This document shows positions 16,663 through 25,225 of a stretch of 64,000 nt of DNA, piece after piece. Position numbers and translations under genes: made by a program. The notes under the pieces are model-generated. The model saw only the letters and a list, made by a program, of their open reading frames with translations, was not told the origin of the DNA and searched no databases. Each line of letters starts with the position of its first letter. Within the stretch, counting starts at the first letter, position 1. The stretch comes from UBA10649 sp965278965 (GTDB lineage: Bacteria > Actinomycetota > Actinomycetes > S36-B12): positions 3,162,001-3,226,000 of the forward strand of contig OZ257127.1 in NCBI GenBank assembly GCA_965278965.1, written 5' to 3'.

Positions 16663-17884
16663 TGCACCGATGAGCCCGGAGACCGGCGCAGGTGCGCTGG
16701 CGGGGATCCGCGTGCTGGACTTCACCCGATTCATGCAAGGGCCGATCGCCACGCGGCTGCTCGCCAACCTCGGGGCGACGGTCATCAAGGTCGAGCGCCC
16801 CGGTGGTGAGTGGGACCGCCGGCTCCGCCTCGCTCCCGACGGCTTCGGCGGGTTCTTCCACAGCCTGAACCGCGGCAAGCGCTCCGTCGCGATCGACCTC
16901 TCGACGGACGCGGGCAAGGACCTCGCGGTCCGGCTCGCTGCCACCTGCGACGTCGTGGTCGAGAACTTCCGGCCCGGGGTGATGGACCGCCTCGGGCTCG
17001 GCTATGAGCGCCTGCGCGAGGTCAACCCGCGCATCATCTACGCGGGCGCGTCCGGGTACGGCCCCAACGGCCCGCGGGCCGAGGAGCCGATGTACGACAT
17101 GGTCGGCCAGGCCGTCTCCGGGCTCTCTGACTTCGTCAGCGCTGAGGACGGGACCCCGCGCCTGGCCAGCCGCGGGCTCGCGGACTCCGCCGGCGGGGTC
17201 TTCCTCGGCATGGCGATCGTCACGGCGCTCTACGCGCGCGAGCGCACGGGGGAGGGCCAGCGCGTCGACGCGTCACTGGTCGGTGCCGTCATCGGCCTCC
17301 ACCCGGCCGAGGTGACGATCGCGCTCCATCAGGACGAGGTGATGCGCACCCGCGGGCGGGTCACCTCGACGTCGGGGGCCTTCAAGTGCGGCGACGGGCA
17401 GTGGCTCGTGATCGGGGCCACCGACCAGAAGGTGTGGCGTGGCCTCACCCGGGCGCTCGACCGCGAGGACCTCGTCGACGACGAGCGCTTCAGCAAGAGC
17501 CGGATCCGCGAGCAGAACCGGGCGTTGATCGAGCCGATGCTCGAGGAGACCTTCCTGCGCCGCGGCCGGGACGAGTGGATCGCCCGGCTGCAGGAGAACG
17601 ACGTCCCGGTGGCGCCGGTGAACACCTTCCTCGACGCAGCGGTCGACCCGGACGTCATCGCGAACGAGTACATCGTCGACCAGGTCGACCGGACCTGGGG
17701 CCCGATCAAGATGGTCGGGCATCCCTTCCATATGAGTGGCACCCCGGCGGTCGTGCCTGACTGGACCCCGGAGCTCGGCGAGGACACGATCTCCGAGCTC
17801 ATCGGCCTGGGCCTGGCCCCCGACGAGGTGGACCGGCTCGTCGCCGAGGGCGTCGTCGAGACCTTCTCGGAGGCGGGCTCATGA
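16655..17884 (+). CDS. CaiB/BaiF (family III) CoA-transferase
   Basis: A 409-residue family III CoA-transferase. GIRVLDFTRFMQGPIATRLL, GATVIKVERPGGEWDR, NRGKRSVAIDLS, NFRPGVMDRLGLGYE and GASGYGPNGP are all typical. Asp148 in YDMVGQAVSG is the expected catalytic aspartate. This is a more canonical member than the one at 5298-6512. GTG 16655 overlaps the synthetase by 8 bp; ATG 16670 is an alternative start. Its partner gene downstream overlaps by ATGA. A role in moving CoA between a product thioester and the incoming acid is likely. Confidence 0.92.
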   Translation: MSDAPMSPETGAGALAGIRVLDFTRFMQGPIATRLLANLGATVIKVERPGGEWDRRLRLAPDGFGGFFHSLNRGKRSVAIDLSTDAGKDLAVRLAATCDVVVENFRPGVMDRLGLGYERLREVNPRIIYAGASGYGPNGPRAEEPMYDMVGQAVSGLSDFVSAEDGTPRLASRGLADSAGGVFLGMAIVTALYARERTGEGQRVDASLVGAVIGLHPAEVTIALHQDEVMRTRGRVTSTSGAFKCGDGQWLVIGATDQKVWRGLTRALDREDLVDDERFSKSRIREQNRALIEPMLEETFLRRGRDEWIARLQENDVPVAPVNTFLDAAVDPDVIANEYIVDQVDRTWGPIKMVGHPFHMSGTPAVVPDWTPELGEDTISELIGLGLAPDEVDRLVAEGVVETFSEAGS

Positions 17885-18798
17885 CCCGCTACGGCACGCC
17901 GGAGAGCACGGCTGCCGCCCCGTCCCAGGTCCTGTACGAGGTGGACCGCGAGACGGGCGTCGCGTGGATCACGCTCAACCGGCCGGAGAAGCACAACGCG
18001 CTCAGCGTGCCCATGAGGTACCGCATCACCGACCTCGTAGGAGAGGCCAACGTCGACCCCGACGTGCGCGTCATTGTCTTCCGCGCCAACGGGAAGTCGT
18101 TCAGCAGCGGCAACGAGATCAACGAGGAGTGGGGCCAGCGCCGGCCGCACGAGCGCCGACGGACCCTGAACGTCGGGTTCCGCTACATCGCCGATATGGC
18201 CTGGGGACGGCTCGCGTTCAGCCAGGCGATCTCCCGGTCGCCGAAGATCACGATCGCGCAGGTCCACGGCTACTGCGCAGCCGCCGCGTACTTCATGATC
18301 TGCTGCAAGGTCGACATCGTCATCGCCGCGGACGACACCAAGATCGGCGCGTTGGAGGCCCGCTTCCTGGGGCCGGCGGGCGCGGCCGCGAGCGTCCACA
18401 TCAACCGGATCATCGGGATGAAGGCGGCCCGGCGGACGGGGTTCACGGCGCTGCCGATGAGCGGGATCGAGGCCCAGCAGCTCGGTCTCGTTGACGAGTG
18501 CGCACCCCTCGACGAGCTGGCGTCGGCCGGTGCGCGCACCGCCGAGGAGATCGCGGCCCGGCCTGCGCGCGAGCTCCTGTACCTCAAAGCCCGGCTCCGC
18601 GCCGCGGAGGGGCTGATGGACACGAGCGTCCCCTCGATCACCGGCCTGCTCATCTCCCACCACCTGCAGTCGTCCTCCGACGAGATGGACTTCTGGAAGA
18701 CCGCGAAGGAGAAGGGTGTGGGCGGCGCGCTCAACGCGGACAAGCAGCGCAAGGGCGCGGTCGACCCGCGCGCGACGTCGACAGGGGCCTCCTCATGA
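17881..18798 (+). CDS. Enoyl-CoA hydratase/isomerase (crotonase fold), atypical 1
   Basis: A 305-residue crotonase. The first oxyanion segment is GKSFSSGNEI (71-80) and the second is HGYCAAAAYFMI (129-140), where the usual GGG is replaced by AAA. By eye-alignment with mitochondrial enoyl-CoA hydratase, the position of catalytic Glu144 is Phe, while the Glu164 position keeps a Glu (GALEARF). The protein has a long C-terminal helix region. It is the first of three tandem crotonases joined by 4-bp overlaps. Hydration, isomerisation or C-C cleavage are all possible; the missing Glu argues against a standard hydratase. Confidence 0.85.
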   Translation: MTRYGTPESTAAAPSQVLYEVDRETGVAWITLNRPEKHNALSVPMRYRITDLVGEANVDPDVRVIVFRANGKSFSSGNEINEEWGQRRPHERRRTLNVGFRYIADMAWGRLAFSQAISRSPKITIAQVHGYCAAAAYFMICCKVDIVIAADDTKIGALEARFLGPAGAAASVHINRIIGMKAARRTGFTALPMSGIEAQQLGLVDECAPLDELASAGARTAEEIAARPARELLYLKARLRAAEGLMDTSVPSITGLLISHHLQSSSDEMDFWKTAKEKGVGGALNADKQRKGAVDPRATSTGASS

Positions 18799-19511
18799 TC
18801 GACGTCCGCATCTCCGAGGGCTGCGCGACCGTCACGGCGCCTGACTACTCACCGCTGAGCGTCCACGACGCGATCTTCGCGCGGCACCTCGCAGACGTCG
18901 TCATCGACCTGTCGGACGACGACGACGTGAAGGTGATCGTCCTGCGTGCCGACGGCCCGGACTTCGCCCCTCCGGCCGGCCCGGCCGCACCGCACGCGCT
19001 CGCGGACACGCTCACGACCTGGGAGCGCGATTTCTCGGCGTCGAATGCCATCTACCAGGCACTGACATTCTCGAAGAAGATCACCATGACCGAGGTCGGC
19101 GGCCGATGTGCGGGGGCGGGCAGCATGCTCGTGCTCGCGACGGACCTCACGGTGGCCAGCGCCGACGCCTCCTTCGGCTCGCCGTTCCTGGCCGTGCCGG
19201 AGGCGAACTTCGTGCTCGCCGCCCTGACGATGCGACTGAACCGCGCGAAGTCGTGGATGGTGCGCGACAGCGTGCTCCCGGCGGCCCGGGCGCACGAGGC
19301 CGGGCTCGTCAACGAGGTGGTCGACCGGGCCAACCTCGCCGCGACCACGCAGCGGCTCGCGGAGTCGGTGACCCGCATGCCCCTGGACGGGATCGTGATG
19401 TCGAAGATGCTCCTGCAGGCGGTCCTGGACGGTCACGGGGTCGGTCGCGAGTTCGACATGGCCGACCTCTACGCCAACGCGCTGTGGAGCGCCGGTCAGG
19501 GGGCATCGTGA
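18795..19511 (+). CDS. Crotonase-fold protein, atypical 2
   Basis: A 238-residue crotonase that is short at the N-terminus (MIDVRISEGCATVTAP). The first oxyanion region is degenerate (DGPDFAPPAGPAA instead of a GxxFxxGxD pattern). The second is GGRCAGAGSMLVLATD. By eye-alignment neither of the two usual catalytic Glu positions is Glu (Met and Phe). The ATG start overlaps the preceding stop; longer in-frame readings run through the preceding gene and are rejected. It may be a non-catalytic or differently catalytic subunit that pairs with a neighbouring crotonase. Confidence 0.82.
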   Translation: MIDVRISEGCATVTAPDYSPLSVHDAIFARHLADVVIDLSDDDDVKVIVLRADGPDFAPPAGPAAPHALADTLTTWERDFSASNAIYQALTFSKKITMTEVGGRCAGAGSMLVLATDLTVASADASFGSPFLAVPEANFVLAALTMRLNRAKSWMVRDSVLPAARAHEAGLVNEVVDRANLAATTQRLAESVTRMPLDGIVMSKMLLQAVLDGHGVGREFDMADLYANALWSAGQGAS

Positions 19512-20389
19512 CCGACGCACCCGTGACGCTGACGATCGACGCGGAGTCGCACATCGCCCGCATACGCCTGCACCGACCCGAACGCGGCAACATGATCACG
19601 CAGGCGATGGCGGCGCGGTTCGGCGAGTTCCTCGACCAGATCGACGACGATGACGACGTCAAGGCCGTCGTGATCTCCGGCGACGGCGAGCACCTGTCCA
19701 TCGGCTGGGACACGGCCGAGCTGTGGAGCATGTACACCGACGCTCCGGGCGGCGCGGTCAAGAAGGTCCCGAGTCAGCGCGCGCGCTTCATCGCCCAGGC
19801 CGACACGTGGTGGGGCGCGCGCGGCATCTATACCCGGCTCCTGCACTGCCGCAAGGTCACGATCCTGGAGGCCCAGGGCGACTGCCTCGAGACCGGGCTG
19901 TTCCTGGCGCTGTGCTGCGACCTCGTCATCGGGACGGACACGTCCCGTTTCGCCTGCCCGAGGTGGTCGACGTTCGCCGCCGACGGCGACCTCTCGCTCC
20001 TGATCGCGGCGGTGGGCCTCAAGCGGGCCAAGGACCTCATGTTCACCACGACCCCGTGGAGCGGTGAGCAGGCGCTCGCGTACGGGTTGATCGACTGGGT
20101 CGTCGCCGGCGACGACCTCGAGGCGAAGTCCACGGAGATCGCCGAGATGTGCGCGTCGATCATGCGGGACGGCATCGTCACGGAGAAGTACGCCGTGTTC
20201 GCCTCGCTGGAGAAGATGGGGATCGGGCACGCCTTCGCCGCGGCGACGGTGGTCGCGGCCTCCTTGAGCAACATCCACCACCAGCCCGGCGAGTTCAACT
20301 TCCTCGCCGAGATTCGTCGAAACGGAGAGGTTGCGGCACTGGCTCAGTCCCGCAGCGGTCTCACTACTGATGGAGGTCGGGACGCATGA
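19508..20389 (+). CDS. Crotonase-fold protein, atypical 3
   Basis: A 293-residue crotonase starting at GTG 19508, coupled to the previous gene by GTGA. HIARIRLHRPERGNM and VKAVVISGDGEHLSIGWD show the fold. The second oxyanion loop is AQGDCLETGLFLALCCD, lacking the glycine cluster, and neither usual catalytic Glu position appears to be Glu. It is followed by a P450 through another ATGA overlap. Three consecutive divergent crotonases in a single coupled operon suggest a multisubunit enzyme or successive unusual steps on a CoA thioester. Confidence 0.82.
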   Translation: MTDAPVTLTIDAESHIARIRLHRPERGNMITQAMAARFGEFLDQIDDDDDVKAVVISGDGEHLSIGWDTAELWSMYTDAPGGAVKKVPSQRARFIAQADTWWGARGIYTRLLHCRKVTILEAQGDCLETGLFLALCCDLVIGTDTSRFACPRWSTFAADGDLSLLIAAVGLKRAKDLMFTTTPWSGEQALAYGLIDWVVAGDDLEAKSTEIAEMCASIMRDGIVTEKYAVFASLEKMGIGHAFAAATVVAASLSNIHHQPGEFNFLAEIRRNGEVAALAQSRSGLTTDGGRDA

Positions 20390-21630
20390 CAACGACGACG
20401 GCCGCACGATTCCCGAACTGGATCTCGCCCGAGGTCGAGGCTGACCCGTACGCGTTCTACAAGCGCCTGAGGGCTGAGGACCCGCTGCACTTCGACGAAG
20501 GCACCGGGTCCTACCTCGTCACGAAACACGCCGACCTGTCCGTCGCCTACCGCAGCCCGGTGTTCACGACGAAGAACTACGAGTGGCAGCTCGAGCCGGT
20601 CCTCGGCAAGACGGTCCTGCAGTTCGAGGGCACCGAGCACGCGCGCAAGCGAGCCCTTGTGAGCCCCTACTTCCGCGGCCGAGGTCTGGAGAACTGGGTC
20701 CCGCCGGTGCGGCGCAACATCTCCACGCTGCTCGACGGCCTCGTCCGCGCCAACCTCGACGCCGGCCTCGACGACATCCGCCCCGGTACCCAGGTCGACA
20801 TCATGAAGGCCTTCGGCCACTACGTGTCCGTCTACACGATGGCTGACGTCCTCGGTCTGCCGAAGGACGACTTCGACGCCTTCTACGCCTGGTACAAGGC
20901 GATCATGGGCTTCCACGGGAACCACGTGAAGGACCCGGTCGTGCACGAGAACGGCCTGCAGGCGACGGCCGACCTCCGCGCCTACCTTCGGCCGTTCATC
21001 GTGGCGCGACGGGAGAACCCGGGGGAGGACCTGATCTCGGCGCTGCTCACGGCAGAGGTCGACGGTGAGTCGCTGGACGACGAGGAGGTGCTCGCAAACG
21101 TCTCGATCCTGCTCGTCGCTGGCTCCGACACGACCGACAACACGGTCGGCAACCTCATCAAGCACCTGCTCGTGGACCGGTCGAACTGGGAGGCGGTGCT
21201 CGATGACCGCGACCTCGTCATCCACGCGATCGGCGAGACGCTGCGCGTGACGCCGCCCTCGCAGTCGAACGGGCGCATCCTGTCGGAGCCGTTCGAGATC
21301 CAGGGGACGCTGCTGCCCGAGGGCACGTGGGTCCAGCTGATCATGGCGTCGGCCAACCGGGACGAGGACCGGTTCGAGAACGCCGACACGTTCGACATGT
21401 TCCGTACGGACATCGACCACACGAAGGTCTTCCAGGCCACGGGCGAGCACTTCGCCTTCGGGTTCGGTCGGCACTTCTGCCTCGGCTCCCTGCTGGCCAA
21501 GACCGAGCTCGAGATCATGATCAACGCCCTGCTGGACCGGTTCCCGCGGATGCGCCTGGTGGACGGGTTCGTGCCCGTGGACGAGGGCCTGAAGATGCGG
21601 GCTCCCCGGGAGATCCAGGTCGTCCTGTAG
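20386..21630 (+). CDS. Cytochrome P450 (tandem copy 1)
   Basis: A 414-residue bacterial class I P450. The heme-binding loop FAFGFGRHFCLG has the axial ligand Cys365. The I-helix AGSDTTDN carries the acid-alcohol pair, and GETLR is the ExxR motif. It is very similar along its whole length to the P450 at 22162-23394 (for example shared DPYAFY.RLRAEDPLHFDE and VFTTKNYEWQ/AFTTKNYEWQ), so the pair comes from local duplication. Electrons probably come from the ferredoxin at 36734 and the reductase at 36961. The substrate is unknown. It is coupled by ATGA to the crotonase upstream. Confidence 0.95.
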   Translation: MTTTTAARFPNWISPEVEADPYAFYKRLRAEDPLHFDEGTGSYLVTKHADLSVAYRSPVFTTKNYEWQLEPVLGKTVLQFEGTEHARKRALVSPYFRGRGLENWVPPVRRNISTLLDGLVRANLDAGLDDIRPGTQVDIMKAFGHYVSVYTMADVLGLPKDDFDAFYAWYKAIMGFHGNHVKDPVVHENGLQATADLRAYLRPFIVARRENPGEDLISALLTAEVDGESLDDEEVLANVSILLVAGSDTTDNTVGNLIKHLLVDRSNWEAVLDDRDLVIHAIGETLRVTPPSQSNGRILSEPFEIQGTLLPEGTWVQLIMASANRDEDRFENADTFDMFRTDIDHTKVFQATGEHFAFGFGRHFCLGSLLAKTELEIMINALLDRFPRMRLVDGFVPVDEGLKMRAPREIQVVL

Positions 21631-21681
21631 GACGGCCGCCGACGACAGCTCCGGGATCCCCGGACCAACGGAAGGTGAGCG

Positions 21682-22146
21682 ATGAGCACGCGAACGACCG
21701 AGGAGCGCCTCGACGAGCTCGAGTCCCGGGCAGCGATCGCTGACCTGGTCGCCGGCTATTGCGAGGGCGTCGACCAGAAGAACGACGAGCGGTTCCTCTC
21801 CCTGTGGCACGACGAGGCCGAGTACCTGATTCCCGGAGGCCGGGGTGACTTCTACGGGATCGACGGGATCCGGCAGTCGCTGGTCGTCATCGGGAAGGCG
21901 TGGTCGCGGACCTGGCACTGGACGACCAACCACACGATCGCGTTCCAGGACGCGGACCACGCGACCGGCCGGTCCGACGTGTTCGCGATCTGCGAGAAGC
22001 ACGACGGCGCCGGGACGTGCCTGGTGTCGGCGACGTACGTCGATGTCTACGAGCGGCGGGATGGCAGCTGGAAGTTCACCCGGCGGCTGACCAACCGCTG
22101 GTTCGTCAGCCCGCCCCAGGACATCCCCCTTCCCCCGCCGGCCTGA
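21682..22146 (+). CDS. SnoaL-like (NTF2-fold) protein, paralogue C
   Basis: A 154-residue protein with GGAAGGTGAGCG before its ATG. It is nearly collinear with paralogue A at 1462-1926: both have VAGYCEGVD, SRTWHWT.NHT or ARTWHWTSNHT, FQDADHATGRSDVFA.CE and the tail DIPLPPP. It sits between two P450 genes that are themselves paralogues, so a P450-SnoaL unit seems to have been duplicated and partly redistributed. Its function is unknown; a dehydratase, cyclase or isomerase acting on a P450 product would fit. Confidence 0.82.
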   Translation: MSTRTTEERLDELESRAAIADLVAGYCEGVDQKNDERFLSLWHDEAEYLIPGGRGDFYGIDGIRQSLVVIGKAWSRTWHWTTNHTIAFQDADHATGRSDVFAICEKHDGAGTCLVSATYVDVYERRDGSWKFTRRLTNRWFVSPPQDIPLPPPA

Positions 22147-22161
22147 CGGATAGGTAACGCC

Positions 22162-23394
22162 ATGCCAACCGAGCTGCCGCAGCTGCTGTCCGACGAGGTG
22201 GCCGCCGACCCGTACGCGTTCTACCGTCGGCTCCGCGCTGAGGACCCGCTGCACTTCGACGAGAGCACCCAGTCGTACCTCATCACCCGGCACGCCGCCG
22301 TCAGTGCGGGGTACCGCCACCCGGCGTTCACCACGAAGAACTACGAGTGGCAGATGGAGCCGGTGTTCGGCCGGACCCTGCTCCAGATGGAGGGGACGGA
22401 GCACTCGCGCAAGCGGGCGCTCGTGAGCCCGTACTTCCGGGGCAAGGGCCTGGACAAGTGGATGCCGGCGATCATGAGCAACGTCGGGATCATCCTCGAC
22501 CAGCTCGTCGAGAAGAACGTGAACGAGCTCGTCGACCGGCTCGACGGCGAGAGGCAGGCCGACCTCGTCGCGGACTTCGCGAACTACCTCCCGGTCTATG
22601 TCATCGCGGACACCCTGGGCCTACCGAAGTCCGACCACAAGAAGTTCTGGGCTTGGTACAACGCGATCATCGCGTTCTTGTCGAACCTCAAGCGCGACCC
22701 GGCCGTGCACCAGCGCGGACTCGACGCGCACGACGAGCTGCGCGCCTACCTAGCGCCGATCATCGCCGCTCGCCGGGCGAACCCGGGGGAGGACCTCATC
22801 TCCGCGCTGGTGGTCGCCGAGGTCGAGGGCGAGCGCCTGGACGACGAGGAGATCGGAACGCACTGCACGCAGATCCTCGTCGCCGGCTCCGAGACGACGG
22901 ACAACACCGTCGCTAACCTGTTCACGCATCTGCTCACGGTCCGGACCCGCTACGCGGCCGTCCGGGACGACCGGTCGCTGGTCACCGCCGCGATCGGAGA
23001 GACGCTCCGCCTGACGCCACCGTCGCAGATGAACGGGCGCATCCTGTCCGAGGACGTCGAGATCGAGGGCCAGGTCGTCCCGGCGGGCTCCTGGGTCAAC
23101 CTGATCATGGCGTCGGCGAACCGCGACGAACGGCGGTTCGAGAACTCCGAGACGTACGACATGCTTCGCACCGACCTCGACCACTCGAAGGCCTTCTCGG
23201 CGGCTGGCGAGCACTTCGCGTTTGGCTACGGCCGGCACTTCTGCCTCGGCGCCATGCTGGCGAAGTCCGAGCTGGAGACGGCCACGAACGCGGTGCTGGA
23301 CCGCTTCCCGGACCTGCGTCTGGCGGACGGCCATGTACCCGCCCAGCGCGGTCTGAAGATGCGCGCCCCGGCCGAGGTGCGAGTGGTGCTGTAG
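22162..23394 (+). CDS. Cytochrome P450 (tandem copy 2)
   Basis: A 410-residue P450 with heme loop FAFGYGRHFCLG (Cys361), I-helix AGSETTDN and ExxR in GETLRLT. It is closely related to the copy at 20386 but differs at the I-helix acid (Glu for Asp) and in the region after GLPKSDHKKFW. It starts 15 bp after the SnoaL-like gene, and the CitE-like gene begins two bases after its stop. It is likely an alternative or sequential oxygenase of the same pathway. Confidence 0.95.
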   Translation: MPTELPQLLSDEVAADPYAFYRRLRAEDPLHFDESTQSYLITRHAAVSAGYRHPAFTTKNYEWQMEPVFGRTLLQMEGTEHSRKRALVSPYFRGKGLDKWMPAIMSNVGIILDQLVEKNVNELVDRLDGERQADLVADFANYLPVYVIADTLGLPKSDHKKFWAWYNAIIAFLSNLKRDPAVHQRGLDAHDELRAYLAPIIAARRANPGEDLISALVVAEVEGERLDDEEIGTHCTQILVAGSETTDNTVANLFTHLLTVRTRYAAVRDDRSLVTAAIGETLRLTPPSQMNGRILSEDVEIEGQVVPAGSWVNLIMASANRDERRFENSETYDMLRTDLDHSKAFSAAGEHFAFGYGRHFCLGAMLAKSELETATNAVLDRFPDLRLADGHVPAQRGLKMRAPAEVRVVL

Positions 23395-23396
23395 TC

Positions 23397-24227
23397 GTGC
23401 GGGACCTGCGCGAGGCTCGGACGTTCCTGTTCGTTCCCGGTTCCCGGCCCGATCGGTTCGCGCGGGCCGCGGACAGCGGCGCCGAGCAGGTCATCCTCGA
23501 TCTCGAGGATGCCGTGGAGCCCGATGTGAAGGACAGTGCGCGCGAGGCGGTCTGTGCCTGGCTCGCCAGCGGCGGGCAGGGCATCGTGCGCGTCAACGCC
23601 GCCTCGACCCCCTGGTTCCGCGAGGACTGCGAGGCCATCGCCGGTGCCGCGGGTCTGGCCGGCGTCATGCTGCCCAAGTCCGAGGACCCGGCCGTGATCG
23701 CGGAGCTCGCGCGACTGCTCGGACCCGCCCGCCCGGTCGTCGCGCTCGTCGAGACTGCGCTCGGGATCCGCGACGCCGACGCCATCGCGGCCGCCATCGG
23801 AGTCGCGCGAATCGCTTTCGGGTCGGTGGACTTCTCCACCGACATCGGGTGCTCCCACACGCGCGAGCCGTTGCTCCTGGCACGGAGCACCCTCGTCCGC
23901 GCCAGCCGTGCGGCCGGGATCGCGGCGCCGGTCGACGGGGTCACGACCGACCTGGACGACGAGACCGCGGCCGCCGACGACGCACGTTATGCACGGACCC
24001 TGGGCTTCCGAGGCAAGCTGTGCATCCATCCGCGCCAGCTCGCACCGGTCGTCGCGGCGTTCCGGCCGACCGACGGGGAGGTGGCGTGGGCGACGAGGGT
24101 CGTCGACGCCGCCTCTGACGGGAGCGCGCAGCGCGTGGACGGCCAGATGGTCGACCGACCTGTGCTCGACCGGGCGCGCCAGATGCTTGCCGACTCGTCC
24201 GACCCCACCGACAAGGAGACGCCATGA
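23397..24227 (+). CDS. CitE-like HpcH/HpaI-family aldolase/lyase
   Basis: A 276-residue TIM-barrel protein starting at GTG 23397. RTFLFVPGSRPDRFARA, EQVILDLEDAVEP (metal-binding Glu/Asp), GVMLPKSEDPA, ALVETALGI and GKLCIHPRQLAPV are signatures of citrate lyase beta-subunit/malyl-CoA lyase-like proteins. These cleave or form 3-hydroxyacyl-CoA thioesters with Mg. In this operon it could release acetyl-CoA or glyoxylate at a late step, which is inference. It overlaps the next gene by 4 bp. Confidence 0.9.
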   Translation: MRDLREARTFLFVPGSRPDRFARAADSGAEQVILDLEDAVEPDVKDSAREAVCAWLASGGQGIVRVNAASTPWFREDCEAIAGAAGLAGVMLPKSEDPAVIAELARLLGPARPVVALVETALGIRDADAIAAAIGVARIAFGSVDFSTDIGCSHTREPLLLARSTLVRASRAAGIAAPVDGVTTDLDDETAAADDARYARTLGFRGKLCIHPRQLAPVVAAFRPTDGEVAWATRVVDAASDGSAQRVDGQMVDRPVLDRARQMLADSSDPTDKETP

Positions 24228-25087
24228 CGCACGTCCCCGATCTCATCGCCTCGTTCGGCACCCTCCGTCGCGCGGCATTCCCCGACCGGGTGTCGGCGGC
24301 CGCCGTCGCGGGGTTCCGGTCGATCGGGCTCACCACGGTCGAGTACACCCACCTGCTGGAGATCGGCTGGACGGACGCGACCATCCGGGAGATCCTCGAG
24401 CGCTATGGCGTGACGCTCGCCGAGGCGGAGTTCATCGTCGGCTTCTGGGTCGAGACCGGGCCCGCGAACCTGCCCGAGCGCCCAGGGCTGGTGTACGCCG
24501 ATCCCGTCGCCGAGGCCGCGTTGTTCCGCATGGCCGACGAGTTCGGGGTGAGCGTCATGCAGGCGGTCGGGACCTTCGACTCGCGGGACCTAGGCGACGA
24601 GGTCGCCGACGCCTTCGGCGAGCTATGCGACCGAGCCGCACCCCACGGGCTGGACGTCGCCCTGGAGTTCGTGCCGTACACGAGCATCCCGGACCTGGCG
24701 ACCGCGAGGGACATCGTCGTCGCGGCCGGCCGACCCAACGGCGGCCTGTGCGTGGACACGTGGCACTTCTTCCGCAACGGTGGGGACGTGAGCCAGCTCG
24801 CCGGGATCGACCCGGCGATCGTGAAGATGGTCCAGGTCAACGACGGTCCGCTCGTGCCGGGGCCGAGCATCCGGACGGAGACGGTGACGCTGCGGGTCTG
24901 CCCGGGGGAGGGCGAGTTCCCGGTAGAGGACTTCCTGCGGACCTTGAGCGACGCGGGCGTCGCCGTGCCGCTCTCGGTCGAGATCTACTCGCTCGAGCTG
25001 GAGCGCTCGACCTCTCCGGAGATCGCCGAGCGCGCCGCCACCAGCACGTGGGCGGCGGCCGAGCGGGCAGCGGCGCTCCGCACCTGA
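24224..25087 (+). CDS. Sugar-phosphate isomerase/epimerase-like TIM-barrel protein
   Basis: A 287-residue protein of the xylose-isomerase-like/AP-endonuclease-2 barrel family. Evidence is the segment pattern RSIGLTTVEYTHLLEIGW, DVALEFVPYTSIPDL, GLCVDTWHFFRNGG and MVQVNDGPLVPGPS, with Glu, Asp-x-x-His and Asp metal-ligand positions typical of the fold. These enzymes isomerise or dehydrate sugars and cyclic polyols such as inosose. Together with the sugar-type importer this hints that the substrate carries a polyol or sugar-like part. It is the last gene of the coupled operon that starts at 14482. Confidence 0.82.
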   Translation: MTHVPDLIASFGTLRRAAFPDRVSAAAVAGFRSIGLTTVEYTHLLEIGWTDATIREILERYGVTLAEAEFIVGFWVETGPANLPERPGLVYADPVAEAALFRMADEFGVSVMQAVGTFDSRDLGDEVADAFGELCDRAAPHGLDVALEFVPYTSIPDLATARDIVVAAGRPNGGLCVDTWHFFRNGGDVSQLAGIDPAIVKMVQVNDGPLVPGPSIRTETVTLRVCPGEGEFPVEDFLRTLSDAGVAVPLSVEIYSLELERSTSPEIAERAATSTWAAAERAAALRT

Positions 25088-25113
25088 TCCAGGTCACGAC
25101 TTGGCTGATTCCG

Positions 25114-25150
25114 TTGACACCCTTCTTCGGAGACACTTAACATCGCTTAG
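25114..25150 (+). promoter_or_regulatory. Promoter with overlapping CTTA-N7-TTAG element before amidohydrolase operon
   Basis: TTGACA at 25114-25119 is a consensus -35, and TAACAT at 25138-25143 lies 18 bases later as a -10. CTTAACATCGCTTAG (25136-25150) overlaps this -10 and matches the element at 11649-11663 at 11 of 15 positions. The leader to the ATG at 25226 would be about 75 bases. Confidence 0.6.
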
Positions 25151-25225
25151 GAGTTCATTCACGCTCAGACGGCCTGCTGCGGTGCGCGACCGGCAGAGTT
25201 CCCCGAGACGAGGCTGTGAGGATCC

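Noticed and set aside
14605..16944. A 779-codon minus-strand open frame opposite the acyl-CoA synthetase
   Set aside because: Composition is shadow-like (rich in Arg, Asp, Gly, His), with no domain. The plus strand encodes a full synthetase in all three domains.
20344..22404. A 686-codon minus-strand open frame opposite the P450/SnoaL region
   Set aside because: It spans two clear plus-strand genes and their gap and has no recognisable motifs.
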